A DNA stretch of 64,000 bases from Hepsetus odoe (taxonomy: Eukaryota; Chordata; Actinopteri; Characiformes; Hepsetidae), in contig CM029372.1 in NCBI GenBank assembly GCA_017165825.1, positions 8,340,001 to 8,404,000 of the forward strand, written 5' to 3'. Under the pieces are notes generated by a model. It was not told the origin of the DNA. It made no database searches and saw only the letters and a program-made list of their open reading frames with translations. A program made the translations under genes and the position numbers. Positions 32,556-42,826 of this stretch are shown here, one piece after another; the stretch's first letter is position 1, and each line of letters opens with the position of its first letter.

Positions 32556-35317
32556 AGTGGTATCTGGGATACTGTGCATTACCGCTCTCATTGTACTCTA
32601 TCACCTGCTGTACAGCCTTGTGTTTTCCTTACATTTCTTCAGTCACTCTGGCATGGTGAATTTGAGGCTGTTAAGAAAGCTTTTACAATATTATTGTGTG
32701 ATGTTCACTTGTTTCTAAGAAGTTGGATGCTGAAAGATCGCAAACACGCATTCCCACCGTGGAGGGTGAACTCATTCAGCTGCTTGAATAAAAATAAACA
32801 CGAGCCATTCATTTGCAGAACTGAAAGAACATTGTTCAATTAATGTGGCTTTGCTATAGCATGAGGTTTGGAGCAGTAATTTTCCATGGGAGAATTATAT
32901 AAAACTCAGAACTTTCTATCAGCTGGATCGGTACACAGGCTAATGCACACCAAAGCGAAAAGCCTGAGCACTAATAGCTACCTCATGGCAGTGACCCATT
33001 GATCACACTGAAGGGTTTCACAGCGTGAGCTGTAGAAGGGGCTTTAAGAGAAATTCTCCTCAACTATAATACAAGGAAGAGTAACACCATTTTGGAGTAG
33101 CGTGAAGACCTGCCGGCATGGCAAATAGCTGTGTATGGATAATGTTGTTGCTTACGATGGTGACCACCAGAGTGGTGTGCCTATGTGTCATGCTCGTTGC
33201 CTCCACCAATTGCTCCTAATTAGACAAAAGTCAGACAATCAGCATGCATTATATAACTGAACCAGTATTCAATGCATGGAAAGAGATACAAGAGAAGAAT
33301 GTTGTTTTTTTTTAACAAAAATGATTTCACAGCACAAACGAAGAACAAAATGACGAACAAGGCATTTATTTTGTCAAGGTCAGGTACATGATGCGGTGAA
33401 AGAACTTCATCTGTGTCTGTACCTTTTTAAAAATCTCCTTAAGGCAGCATTACATTATGGTATGTCTCTTCTCTTTCTCATCAATTATAATTGCAGATGG
33501 ATTCTGGCAGTCAAGCATTCAACAACTAAGAAGGTTGTATGTTCATGTCCTAACCGTTCAATACTTTTACAAAGTGGTGCAAATTCAAAGGAGTTCTGCT
33601 AAAATGTGTTCAGCATTTACTCTGAACACCCCATATTAGCCAGCAGAGCCTGGACAGACTACAGTACCAGATATTGTAAAAATTTTGTTAAAATATCCCA
33701 TATATAAAATGAATCTGTTAACAGGCAAAAATAAAAAATACCCTTCATCTGGAAAACGTTCTGGTAAATGTGAACACAGAATGCTGTGGTGTTGTTCGCT
33801 GGCCTCTTGAAATCGGACATTTTTGTCCACAAATTTTAAATGATAACAATGATAGAATGGCTCAAAGTATAAACACATACTTTGAAGAATATGCTAAATC
33901 TGTTAATGATCAGTTAATATTCAATTGTTATAAGAAATGAAAAATAATTAATTATTAGTATTCATTATTAATTACTACTTACTACTCATTTATTACTCAT
34001 TAATTATTCTTTAAGAGTGAATAATCATGAATCATGGTTCAGCATAACTTTAAGATAATCACTATTCTTTGGTAGGTCTAACTTAATGATTTAGCTGCAT
34101 TATTATTATTTGCTTATTATTATTATTGTTATTATGATTATTATTGTAGTAGTAACAGCGCATTAATAGTAGACTCCAATTATAGATCCAGAGTCCATGG
34201 GTTTCCTTTGATAATACAGATGCTTATGCAGTCCATACTGGCAATCATGTCTAACCGTGGAAACTGCTTTTTGTACAAAAGTATACAATGTCCTGCACAG
34301 CACTGCTGTTAGCTTTAGCAGTGGTTTAAGACCCTGTCACAGACAAATGAATAAGATGGATGGTGATTATATATCTTCATAAATCTGCTGTGCTGGCACT
34401 AAAGATATATAGACCCTTCACTGTTTACAGTTTGCACAGGTTTAGAGTAATGACTTGGTCTTGGACTAATGCATTTCAGGAAAGGCATCTCTGATCGATG
34501 ATGCGTTAAATGTCTGTTACTCCATTCCTGATTCTATACTACTCCTCACATTCTACTGATAGATTGATTGCTGATCTGATTATTGCATGATGAATGATTT
34601 ATTTCTAATAACCCTTGATGTGTCGAAACATGATATGTAATGATAAAGGGTGGTGCCCTTTAAAATCATTGCTAATGCTAGCTAATCATTTTACACTGTA
34701 TTGTAAGTGGCATTTGGTAGCTCAAACGCTACCTTCTCAATTATATTTTTTATTTATTTTCAAAAGTGTATGCATTAAGGCAAATATCAGTTTTAATTTT
34801 CCCAAATGACAGTCTGTTTTTTTTTTTTGGTTCTTTTGTTTTGTTTTCAACTTTTTTGGCTCTCCTTGCCTGTTTTTTGTAAAATATTTTTATTTTAAAA
34901 TATTTATTTAAAGGCATTGTAATTACAAAATCCTCTCATCTGACTGGCCTACCCTTTACTTGGGCAATTTTGCATGTGTGTGTACTATGTCACTTTACAA
35001 AGATTTCATCCTCATATCCCAAAGCCTTTTTAACATCTTACATATCCAGCCTCTGCAGAGGAAACCTGTTTCTGACAGTGTGTTCATTCATCCTCATTTT
35101 CAGTGCTACCTCAAGTGTTTGAGCAGCAGTGTTTGTTGCACACCATTTGTGTCTCTTCTAGATTTAGCATACACATTTATTTCAAAGTCTTAGTCTATAC
35201 CTTTTCTTATTTATTCCAGCTGTTGCTTCTCTATGCTGAAAATCTTCTAGAGTTGATGCTCAGATGCACTGAAATCAACTGGCTCATTGGTGATGCACAG
35301 AAATGACTTATGTCCAC
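32556..35317. other. Intergenic tract of 2.8 kb
   Basis: AT-rich; small ATT clusters at 33945-34010 and 34098-34146; poly-T near 34817-34829. No transposon or gene-like ORF recognised. Confidence 0.35.
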
Positions 35318-35566
35318 AAAGTGAAAGAGACCGTCCTTGTCACAGGTAAATTGACAAACGGGTTAACGAAATTGGATCTCTGCATTTAACCCATGCACAC
35401 CAAACACTGCGCAGCAGTGGGTACAGTTGGCAAAGCATCCGGGGAGCAGATGTGACAGTACTCGTCGCTGGCGGTACCTCATAGGGCAATCTACTGGTAA
35501 GGGGTTTGAACTCACAATCTTCCGATCCTGTGGCCACCTCCCTAACCACTAGGCCACCGCTCCCCC
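35318..35566 (-). repeat. SINE family A, full-length but diverged
   Basis: Minus strand runs from the tRNA head (gcggtggcctagtggttagg, complement of 35543-35562) and a B-box-like ttgtgagttcaaacccct to the TTTCAC tail. A short insertion (ctcgtcgctggc) is present where the consensus has the ccttgagcaaggt block. Confidence 0.8.
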
Positions 35567-36785
35567 ACCACTGCCCCATTATGTCTGCCTGCTGTTGTTG
35601 CTGCGCTCTACAGGATTTTTCTCAGCAGCAGTCACTTAAAAGCGTGGAATGTCTTGCTTCTTGCCAACTGTGCAAAAAGCTTTTGGTATTAAGCACCTCT
35701 ACCTCTTCAGCTGTCACTTCTTTTCACTCACACACTTACAGTAATGTGTCTCCAAAAATGTCCCAAATCCCACAATCCCAGGCAGAATATAGCATATTGT
35801 CTAAACTAGCTCACTGGTTTACACTTATATTTACACATTGCTGTGCCGCTTTGAAATATCTCCTATCCACAGTGTATTTTGAACATGACTGCATTCTAGT
35901 TCTTCAAAAGAAACACGCTTCACGCTAAAAAAGAGCAGCTAGCTTCAAATTCCTACTTCATACATGAAGTTAAAAACTCCTGATGACACAGAAAATGTTA
36001 AGACATTTTTTAATCTGCATTGTGAAATGTGTAGGTTATGTAAGGTTAAGGCATGACAGTATAGCATATCATCCTAAGGGTGCATTAAAGAGCTGCGTCA
36101 GAATTTGCCATTTAGAAACAGTGAGGTCTCCAGCAGCTCTAATTAATGGGAAGTTCAGTTCGCTACTTAGGAGCTAAGATTCAGAATGCTCGTGATGTCT
36201 TCTGCTTTTGAGAAGTGGGAGGTCAATTTGGGCTGAGCTTGAAAGAGGGCAAGCTGTCACCTCTGGTTTGATGATTGCAGTTAGCAAAAATGGTTTTAGC
36301 CATTTTTGGCTTTGTTGATAAGCATTTAGGTGTTTAATTGGGACCAGCCCCAAGAAGCCAGTGAAGGGTATGCAGAAGTAATGTGGTGTGTGAGACTTTG
36401 GGGTGTACTAAACAACAATGCCATACCCAACCCAAATGCCGCTGTATAAAGTGTGGGGCAAGAGAGTGTGTGTGTGTGATCTAAAGTCTGCAGTCCAGGA
36501 TCTGAGATGAAGACCAGATCATTTTTGATCATCAATAGTAGTGAGGAAGGGTTGGATTATCCATTGCAAAGAGTGCATTACTTGTTTTTAAACTTAGCAA
36601 GAGGATGAGAAGAAAGGGCCTCATCAAAACATCCTGGTGGTCCCATTAGCATGAGTAATGAGGGTGTTCTCAAAAGTGATGGCAAGGCAATGTCATGGTA
36701 GCATCTACTGGGATGGCAGAGTAGAAAAATACATTTACACTAAGCCTGCAGACGCTCCATTTCTTAACCACATGTGGGACAGCAC
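35567..36785. other. Intergenic; possible old LINE sequence
   Basis: A 140-codon open stretch (35506-35928) begins inside the SINE and is not a gene. Sequence near 36340-36400 (ggaccagccccaagaagcca) faintly recalls L2-type LINE 3' sequence in the antisense direction, without a readable domain. Confidence 0.3.
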
Positions 36786-36880
36786 CTGGGAGCAAACTTT
36801 TCAGGTTGGCGTTGGAAGAGATTTGAAACTCAACCCTTGTCTGTAGACAGAATCCTACCACTAGACTACCAACACCTCAA
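36786..36880 (-). repeat. tRNA-like head of a family C SINE
   Basis: Minus strand ggtagtctagtggtaggatt (A box) followed by gggttgagtttcaaatctct (weakened B box). The conserved centre and tail are missing. Confidence 0.55.
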
Positions 36881-36882
36881 TA

Positions 36883-37001
36883 AAATAACAACTGGGGGCC
36901 AAGAACTGAGCCTTGTGTAACGCCAGTGGTCAGTTGTTGTGGACCAAGCATAGATCCTTTCCATGACACTTGGTCCAGCTTTGTAACACAATCCACCACC
37001 C
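36883..37001 (-). mobile_element. L2-like LINE reverse-transcriptase fragment
   Basis: The minus strand reads VVDCVTKLDQVSWKGSMLGP and then QQLTTGVTQGSVLGPQLLFY in one frame. GVTQGSVLGPQL is the conserved RT motif written G(V/I)PQGSVLGPLLF in L2/CR1 LINEs, and QVSWKGS...LTTG is typical of the fish L2 lineage. The fragment ends exactly where the LTR element begins, which suggests insertion into an old LINE. No continuation was recognised past 41394. Confidence 0.7.
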
Positions 37002-37333
37002 TGTCACGGTTTATGTTTTAGCATTTATAGAGTGGTTTAGCCCCACTGAACACACCAGCTAATGAAGGCACAGGTGTACTTATTGGGGCTGACTATTTAA
37101 GCCTCATGAGTCAGTGGAACAGAGCGCTGCCTCATTTGTTAGGGAATTTCTGTCTACACCTGTGGTGGTTTTGATAATCTGGTGTTCTTGATTTAGGCTG
37201 CAGTTCCTTGATTTTAGTTAGGACTGCAGTCCTTGGTTTTGTTTTGTTTAGTTTTGTTTAGTTTATATAGTTAATAATTATGTTACGTAACTCCTGGCTC
37301 AGCATTGGCGCCCTCCTGCACCCCGCCATCACA
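37002..37333 (+). repeat. 5' LTR
   Basis: Starts TGTCACGG and ends CCCCGCCATCACA. Contains gactatttaagcctcatgag (TATA-like TATTTAA) and, towards its end, gttaataattatgttacgta. Same family as the solo LTRs at 29236 and 29744, in the opposite orientation. Confidence 0.8.
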
Positions 37334-37920
37334 TAGAATGAGCGCCGCCATACTCTGACGCCGCGAGTCAGAGGCGATTGCGAGCGGGTGTTGCGATTTA
37401 ACGCAGCCGCAGATCAAGAAGACGCGCAGAGCTTATTGGAACCTGGGAGACGATGCCGGCGTTCGTTGAGTCCATGGGACTTCCGGCAGGAGGAATTGGA
37501 GGGCTGCAGGATTAAGGTACGCACGCACGCCCGCGCCACCGCCAGGAGCTCCAGAAACGCCTGACGCGCTGACGCCAGATATCCCGTCACAGTCAGCCGG
37601 GTCCCTGCAGGTAGGCGCGGATTGGGTCAACTTCCTGCTGCAGAAGCTGGCGTCGCCACGCAACACACAGCGCCAGTTCGATACACTGAAGGCGTTTTTT
37701 CCCGCGACGCCGGAGCATGGAAGGCGGTCAGCGGGATTTCCACGGGAGTCACGCACGCCGGAAGCGACGGCAGTCACCCAGCTCCTACGCCATTCAAAGC
37801 GTGAACGCTGATAGTGGAGCTCGCTCTGGCGCGCTTATTCAACGGGAGATTCAGCGTCAGTGCGCCGCGCGACAATCACCGCGATCCGCCAGCGGCGAGA
37901 GCGCCACGCACAGCTGATAG

Positions 37921-38710
37921 AGGAGCCACGGTAAAGAATTCTCCCTGCGCGGCTAATGGAGGCGCATGCAAAGGGATCACCACGCAGCCACGGAGGCGCT
38001 ACGGTAAAGGATCTCTCGCGCGAGCTACCGGAGCATGCACGGTAAAGAATTCCTCCTGGGCGCAGCTTTTCACCGAGGCGCATGGGTAGCGGATCTCCCG
38101 CAGCTGCAATCGGAGTGTTACGGTAAAGGATTCTCCCCGCGCAGCCGGTAACGGAGGCGTTACGCAAAGAATTTCCTGCGCAGCCAATGGAGTGCCACGT
38201 AAAGGATCTTCCCGCGCAGCTAATGGAGCGGCGTTACGGTAGCGATTCCCGGCAGCACGCTTGAGTACATGTAAAAGAATTCTCCCGCGCGAGCTGCTAC
38301 CTTCCGGAGGCGTTATTTGAAGGATTCTCCCGCAGGCTTAACGGAGGGCGCGACGGTAAATGACTTCTCCCCAGGCAGCCACGGAGGCAAAGCATGGCAG
38401 TGATTCTCCTGTGCAGCTAATGGAGGCGCTATTGCAAAGGATTCTCCTGCAGCTAATGGAGGCGCATGGCAAAGAATTTTCCCAGCAGCCAATGGAGGCG
38501 CACAAAGGATTCTCCCCGCGCAGCCAATGGAGGCGCACGGTAAAGAATTTCCTGTGCAGCCACGGAGTGCTATTGCGCGATTCCCGCGCAGCTATCGGAG
38601 GCGCGATAAAGGATCTTCTGTGCAGCTACTTGAGGAGCGCCACGTAAAGAATTCTCCCGCGCAGCTAATGGAGGCGTTACTTGCAAAGGATTTCCGCGCA
38701 GCTACCGGAG
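37921..38710. repeat. CpG-rich minisatellite, ~40-bp unit, about 20 copies
   Basis: The repeat core alternates acggtaaaggattctcccgc with gcgcagctaatggaggcg. Units run 36-48 bases and diverge by substitutions and small indels. GAATTC and GGATTC variants recur. The array lies in the leader of the LTR element. It is much richer in G, C and CpG than the surrounding AT-rich DNA. Open frames through it exist on both strands, with no family resemblance. Confidence 0.85.
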
Positions 38711-39574
38711 AGCAAGACGGAATTATTTAGCTCAACGTGAGAATACAGCGCCAGAAACAGCAGCTGCCAATAACAGCAAAACGGTGGGAAATAAACGCCT
38801 CGCAACCTTAAACATGTAGTGAGGGCAAAGAAGGCCGCCCGCAACAAAAAAAGCGAGGCAGTGGCAAATAGCTACGCTCTCGGATGACAGAGCTGGTTAC
38901 GGCACCGACTCTGCATCGTGTAACACTGGGGAGGGCTGGGACCATGGAAGCCTTTCACAGCAAGTGGAAGCGGCACTGGCGCGAACACCCATAAACCCAG
39001 CCTTCTCCCATTTGCCATCCGCTGCACAGCAAAACCGAAGAGCAGCTCCATAGTTAGTGGAAAGTTTAGAATGAAAGTTCGGTGCAGATGCAATTGAACA
39101 TGAGAGGCTGCAGTAACCATTCAGGCACAGGGTGAGTGGAAGCATTTGAGCAGAAAGTACTTACCTGGGTTACTGTAAGTAGCCAGGACTGTTCAGCGCG
39201 ATATTACCGAGCTAATAAGATGATGAAGGAAGAATGAAGCTTTGAAGGAGAAAAGATACATGTTGTTCTGGTGTCGCATTCGAGGGATGAAGACCAGATG
39301 ATTTGGATCAGAAGCACTAGGCTGCAATCAGGATACAATGTGCTGCATAGGGCCTACTGTGCTAGGACACGGCATGTATGCATCAAACATGCTGCTGTTG
39401 TAATTCAGCTGAGGACACCACACTTGGAATAGAAAGCAGAGGGAGGAATTTGAAAATTGGCGCCTGCAAGCAGTGTCTCAGTGTCTGCTTGCGTCAGAGG
39501 GTCAGAAGGAGTGCGATCCTGCAACATCGAAAGAAGCCCTGATTCAGGCCATGCTCAGAGGACACCGAGGCAGT

Positions 39575-39990
39575 TGTTACTAGTGTCATAAGGTGTCAAA
39601 CATCATCATTCAAAGACATTTAGGTCCTACACTAAGGGTAAATTTGAGCAAGAGGAGATTCCAGGTAATGAGAAAGTCATGATATGCATCCAGGCAGCTT
39701 TTAAGGGTTATTCTGTTCAAAGAATGTTGCTGGTAATGCACAAAAGCTGCCACCATGATTCAGGTTAGTTGCATTTAGAAGACAACGGGAGGGTAGTAAA
39801 GTACCAGGCCATAAGGGTGAATAAATATCATCATTCAAAAGACATTTTAGGTCCCACACTAAGGGTAAATTTGAGCAAGAGAGATTTGGTGTACTTTGAG
39901 AAGGCTGTGGTGATATGGCATCCAGGCAGCTTTTTAGTTTCTATTCGTAAAAGAATGTTGCTGCAATGCACAGCACCATGATTCAGGCTT
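39575..39990 (+). repeat. Imperfect direct duplication, offset 225 bp
   Basis: Two copies side by side: atcatcattcaaagacattt at 39602 and atcatcattcaaaagacatt at 39827. Both continue with cacactaagggtaaatttga, gcatccaggcagcttttt and ccatgattcagg, differing by scattered indels. Confidence 0.85.
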
Positions 39991-40303
39991 GCAGTCAGAA
40001 TGCAACCAGCAAGATTGGTTTCAGAAGAAAGCAGCAAGTGTTCTTCAGAGAGGTTCAGAAGGTGGTCACACCAACACAGCAGAGGGCCAAACTGTATGGC
40101 AGACAACGAGGAGAGTTGAGACTCCAACCATTCAGAAGAAGCTGGGAAGCTAAAATGGCCTATGGAGTAGAAACAACTGAGCTGCACTCAGAGCAGAGGC
40201 TGAGATGTGTGTGCAAGACTAACGCTGCTCTGCAGGCTGAACTATGAGAAGCCCAAAGGGAGTTAGTAAGCTGAAGTAGCTGGGAGAAGCAGAGGTCAGG
40301 GGC

Positions 40304-40756
40304 ATGGAAGCAAGATTGGCTGTATCTTCACCCCCGACTCACTCCACAGACACCCAGTGCATGCTGGGACCCTGTATAAAGCCAGAGCGTGGGAGGCAGC
40401 TGAAGAACAGTCTGATGGAGAAGCAGGAAAGATTCCAGATTGACCAGCTGCAACATGACTCCCTACATTTAGTTCACCCTCTCACAATGCAGCAGGCTCA
40501 GAACAAGGTGGCTGTGGAGGAGTCCAGTGAAACTTCTCATAGTGGAAATCCAGGAGCTGGGACGTTGCCTCACTGGCCCCAAGCGAGCAGGGGAATACTG
40601 ATCAAGAAGCAGGAAGGAGCCAAAGACATCAGCAATGACTCCAGTCTTGTTCAAGCAGCGACTCCACAGCTTTCTGGCACTGTAGATTCTTGTGTGATGA
40701 GAGACGCCAGCAATGAAGGATGGCAGGGGTTGAAACAGAGTTCTGACTTTATGTGA
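40304..40756 (+). CDS. 150-codon ORF inside the LTR element, function unknown
   Basis: ATG-initiated, rich in Gln, Ser and Lys, with no transmembrane segment, zinc knuckle or catalytic motif that I can see. Blocks include MEKQERFQIDQLQHDSLHL and HSGNPGAGTLPHWPQ. It lies 320 bases before the 3' LTR. It could be a gag remnant or chance; nothing in the sequence decides. Upstream, 39440-39575 also holds an open run (EFENWRLQAVSQCLLASEG, then KEALIQAMLRGHRGSCY) in another frame. Confidence 0.25.
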   Translation: MEARLAVSSPPTHSTDTQCMLGPCIKPERGRQLKNSLMEKQERFQIDQLQHDSLHLVHPLTMQQAQNKVAVEESSETSHSGNPGAGTLPHWPQASRGILIKKQEGAKDISNDSSLVQAATPQLSGTVDSCVMRDASNEGWQGLKQSSDFM

Positions 40757-41077
40757 GAGAGACTTCTGAACCCTTTAAAATCTTGTGTGTTTAGCTCTCC
40801 TCTTTCCAGTTCTGCTGGCTTATATGCCTCAATAATCGGCGATTCCTCCAGTGACTTAGGGTCAGTCTGAAAACAGCAAAGAAGTGGGACTGAACTTCCA
40901 GGTGATTCCCCTCGCTACCCCAGTGCCTGGACATGGCTGTCAGGGGTCCATAGAATTTGTTTTGTGACCTGACCATATGCCCCTAAAAGAGACTTTTTGT
41001 AGAGTGTTTGTTCTGACTCTCTCTATATGTTCGCTTAGGTTTGCGCTGGGAGCCAAAGGTTTTGGTTCTGCTACGAC

Positions 41078-41394
41078 TGTGTTTCAGTACGATAGAGGGC
41101 GCTTCCATTCGACTGAACATAATTTGAGCTTAATGAAGGCACAGGTGTTTCATTGGGGCTGACTATTTAAGCCCGATGAGTCAGTCAGAGCGCTGGTTTC
41201 ACGGTGCTAGGCTCAAGCCACACTGTGTGGTGGTTTTGATAATCTGTACTCTTGGTTTAGGCTGCAGTTCCTTGATTTTAGTTAGGACTGCAGTCCTTGG
41301 TTTTGTTTTGTTTAGTTTTGTTTAGTTTATATAGTTAATAAATTTAGCACAACTGGTTTCTGCATTGGCGCTCTCACCACCCCACTGCTATAAT
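41078..41394 (+). repeat. 3' LTR
   Basis: Begins about TGTGTTTCAG and shares gatagagggcgc with solo LTR 2, gactatttaagcccgatgag, and the 86-base block identical to the 5' LTR. It has AATAAA at 41337-41342, then gcattggcgctctcaccacc and a diverged end ctgctataata where the family has a CA end. Confidence 0.75.
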
Positions 41395-41462
41395 ACCCTC
41401 TGTTGGATGTCACTAATCTGAATTCCTGAAGTACTAAAAATGCTTCAGCCTTATTATATCTA

Positions 41463-41997
41463 CAGTAGATTGTGTGTAAAAGTTTAGGTAGGTGTGGAAA
41501 ATACTAAAACAGAGTTTTCTCAGAAATATAAATAATGATTGTTTACTTTTTATTCATTTACAAAATAGTAAGTGAGTTTAATAAAAGAAAATCAACCAAA
41601 TCACATTTGGTGTTACTACTTTTTGCCTTCAACCAGCATCAGTTCTTCTGGCCCCACAGAGCTCCTGATCTCAACATCATCCAGTGTGTCTGATTACATG
41701 AAGACACAGAAGGATGATAGTTTAAGACCACAGAAGATCTGGTAGGGTTAGTTTCAAGATGTTTGGCTCAATCCCACCAGCCGAGTTCTCCTTCAAAAAC
41801 TGTGCAAGTGTACCTAGAAGAATTGATGCTGCTTGAAGGCAAGGTGGTCACACTAAATATTGATTTGATTTAGATTCTCTTTGTCTATTCACTGCATTTT
41901 GTTGATTGATGAGTACAATGATTAATACCCATTTCAAAAGTATTCTTTGATTAAGGCATTTTTTCCACACCTGTCTAAAATTTTTGCACAGTAATTG
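41463..41997 (+). mobile_element. Nonautonomous Tc1/mariner-like element, copy 2
   Basis: Left end CAGTAGATTGTGTGTAAAAG and then gtttaggtaggtgtggaaaa; right end ccacacctgtctaaaatttt and tgcacagtaattg. TA flanks at 41461-41462 and 41998-41999. The interior has the same residual transposase as copy 1, including ccctgatctcaacatcatcc-type sequence encoding PDLNIIQ and the LKAKGGHT-type end in broken form. The shared deletion shows both copies come from one internally deleted ancestor. Confidence 0.8.
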
Positions 41998-41999
41998 TA

Positions 42000-42778
42000 C
42001 TTACTTGGCAGCACAGCCCAGCTGGACCTAATTATGAACTTGAAGAAACCACCTGCTGAAAGTCCGCTTCACTTTGTGAAGTCTCTTGAGCTACAACCAA
42101 GACACACGACCAGTTGGCGCAGAATCTGAGTCAGCCTCAAAAAAGACAGTGTGGACAGGAATTGGTTGCATGATGAGTAGACAGACCAAGGGAGTTAGTA
42201 AACTATGTAACATTTCTGGATAAAGGATAAATAGATGAGTAATGCTTCTTTTGTATGGAGTCAGGTGATATGACTGTAAAGCTGAAGAGCAGTGGGGAAA
42301 GGGTGAAGATTGTAACCAGTTAAAGAAATAGAGGGGTGATGGTTTGAGTGTGAAAATAAAGAGAGATATTAATGGCTGTAGTGGCTCTGCTGTACAAGAA
42401 GTGTAGTGTTTTTATTGGTTAAAGACTTGTTAACGTAAAGAGCTGTAATGTAAAGGATGACTAGAGTGTCAGGATATTTTAAGTAAAGGTCTCTGCTGGT
42501 CCAGGTGGGCAAAATAGCGATGAATTGGAGTCTAGTGTGATGAGTTATGGTGACACTGAAATTCAAAAGATGAAACACTGAGGTGTGAAGGTACATTTCA
42601 GGGAGAGAAGTAACTCTGTGCCCCCACCTCTTCTGGTCATGGAAGGGTGAGTGAGAAGTCAACTGCAGAGGAGAAGCAGCTGAGTTGGTAGAGGTCTCTG
42701 TGTTCTATCAAATAGCCGCTGATTCTCACCTGGTTACAGAATAACGCACAAATGGGAGATATGAGAGCACCAATGTGT
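42000..42778. other. Intergenic, no recognisable feature
   Basis: No repeat family or gene-like ORF recognised. Confidence 0.35.
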
Positions 42779-42826
42779 TGCTCTCGATAAGAGCATCCGC
42801 CAAATGCTGGTAAATGTTAAAATGTT
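42779..42826 (+). repeat. Short SINE C / LINE tail fragment
   Basis: ctctcgataagagcatccgc and caaatgctggtaaatgttaa match the 3' tail of family C SINEs. Confidence 0.6.

Larger units (their letters stand above)
37002..41394 (+). mobile_element. 4.4-kb LTR retroelement without recognisable gag or pol
   Basis: Two direct LTRs (37002-37333 and about 41078-41394) enclose 3.7 kb. They share an 86-base block with no difference (37192-37277 and 41256-41341) but diverge strongly elsewhere. Flanks caccc (36997-37001) and taccc (about 41394-41398) may be a 5-bp target duplication with one mismatch. The interior holds a CpG-rich minisatellite (37921-38710), a direct duplication with a 225-bp offset (39575-39990) and short ORFs, but no protease, RT, RNase H or integrase motif. 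No convincing tRNA primer site or polypurine tract is seen beside the LTRs. It looks like a large nonautonomous (LARD-like) element that depended on enzymes from elsewhere. The superfamily is undetermined. Confidence 0.7.

Noticed and set aside
35506..35928. 140-codon ORF as a gene
   Set aside because: It starts inside a SINE and continues into featureless DNA.
37921..38710. CRISPR-like array
   Set aside because: The units have no constant repeat with unique spacers; the whole unit drifts as in a minisatellite, and the genome is a vertebrate's.
37334..38920. CpG island promoter of a host gene
   Set aside because: The CpG richness is explained by the tandem array inside an LTR element; no downstream gene or splice donor is seen.
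38872..39145. Overlapping minus-strand ORFs of 82 codons each
   Set aside because: Two different frames of the same sequence with no family match, inside the LTR element.
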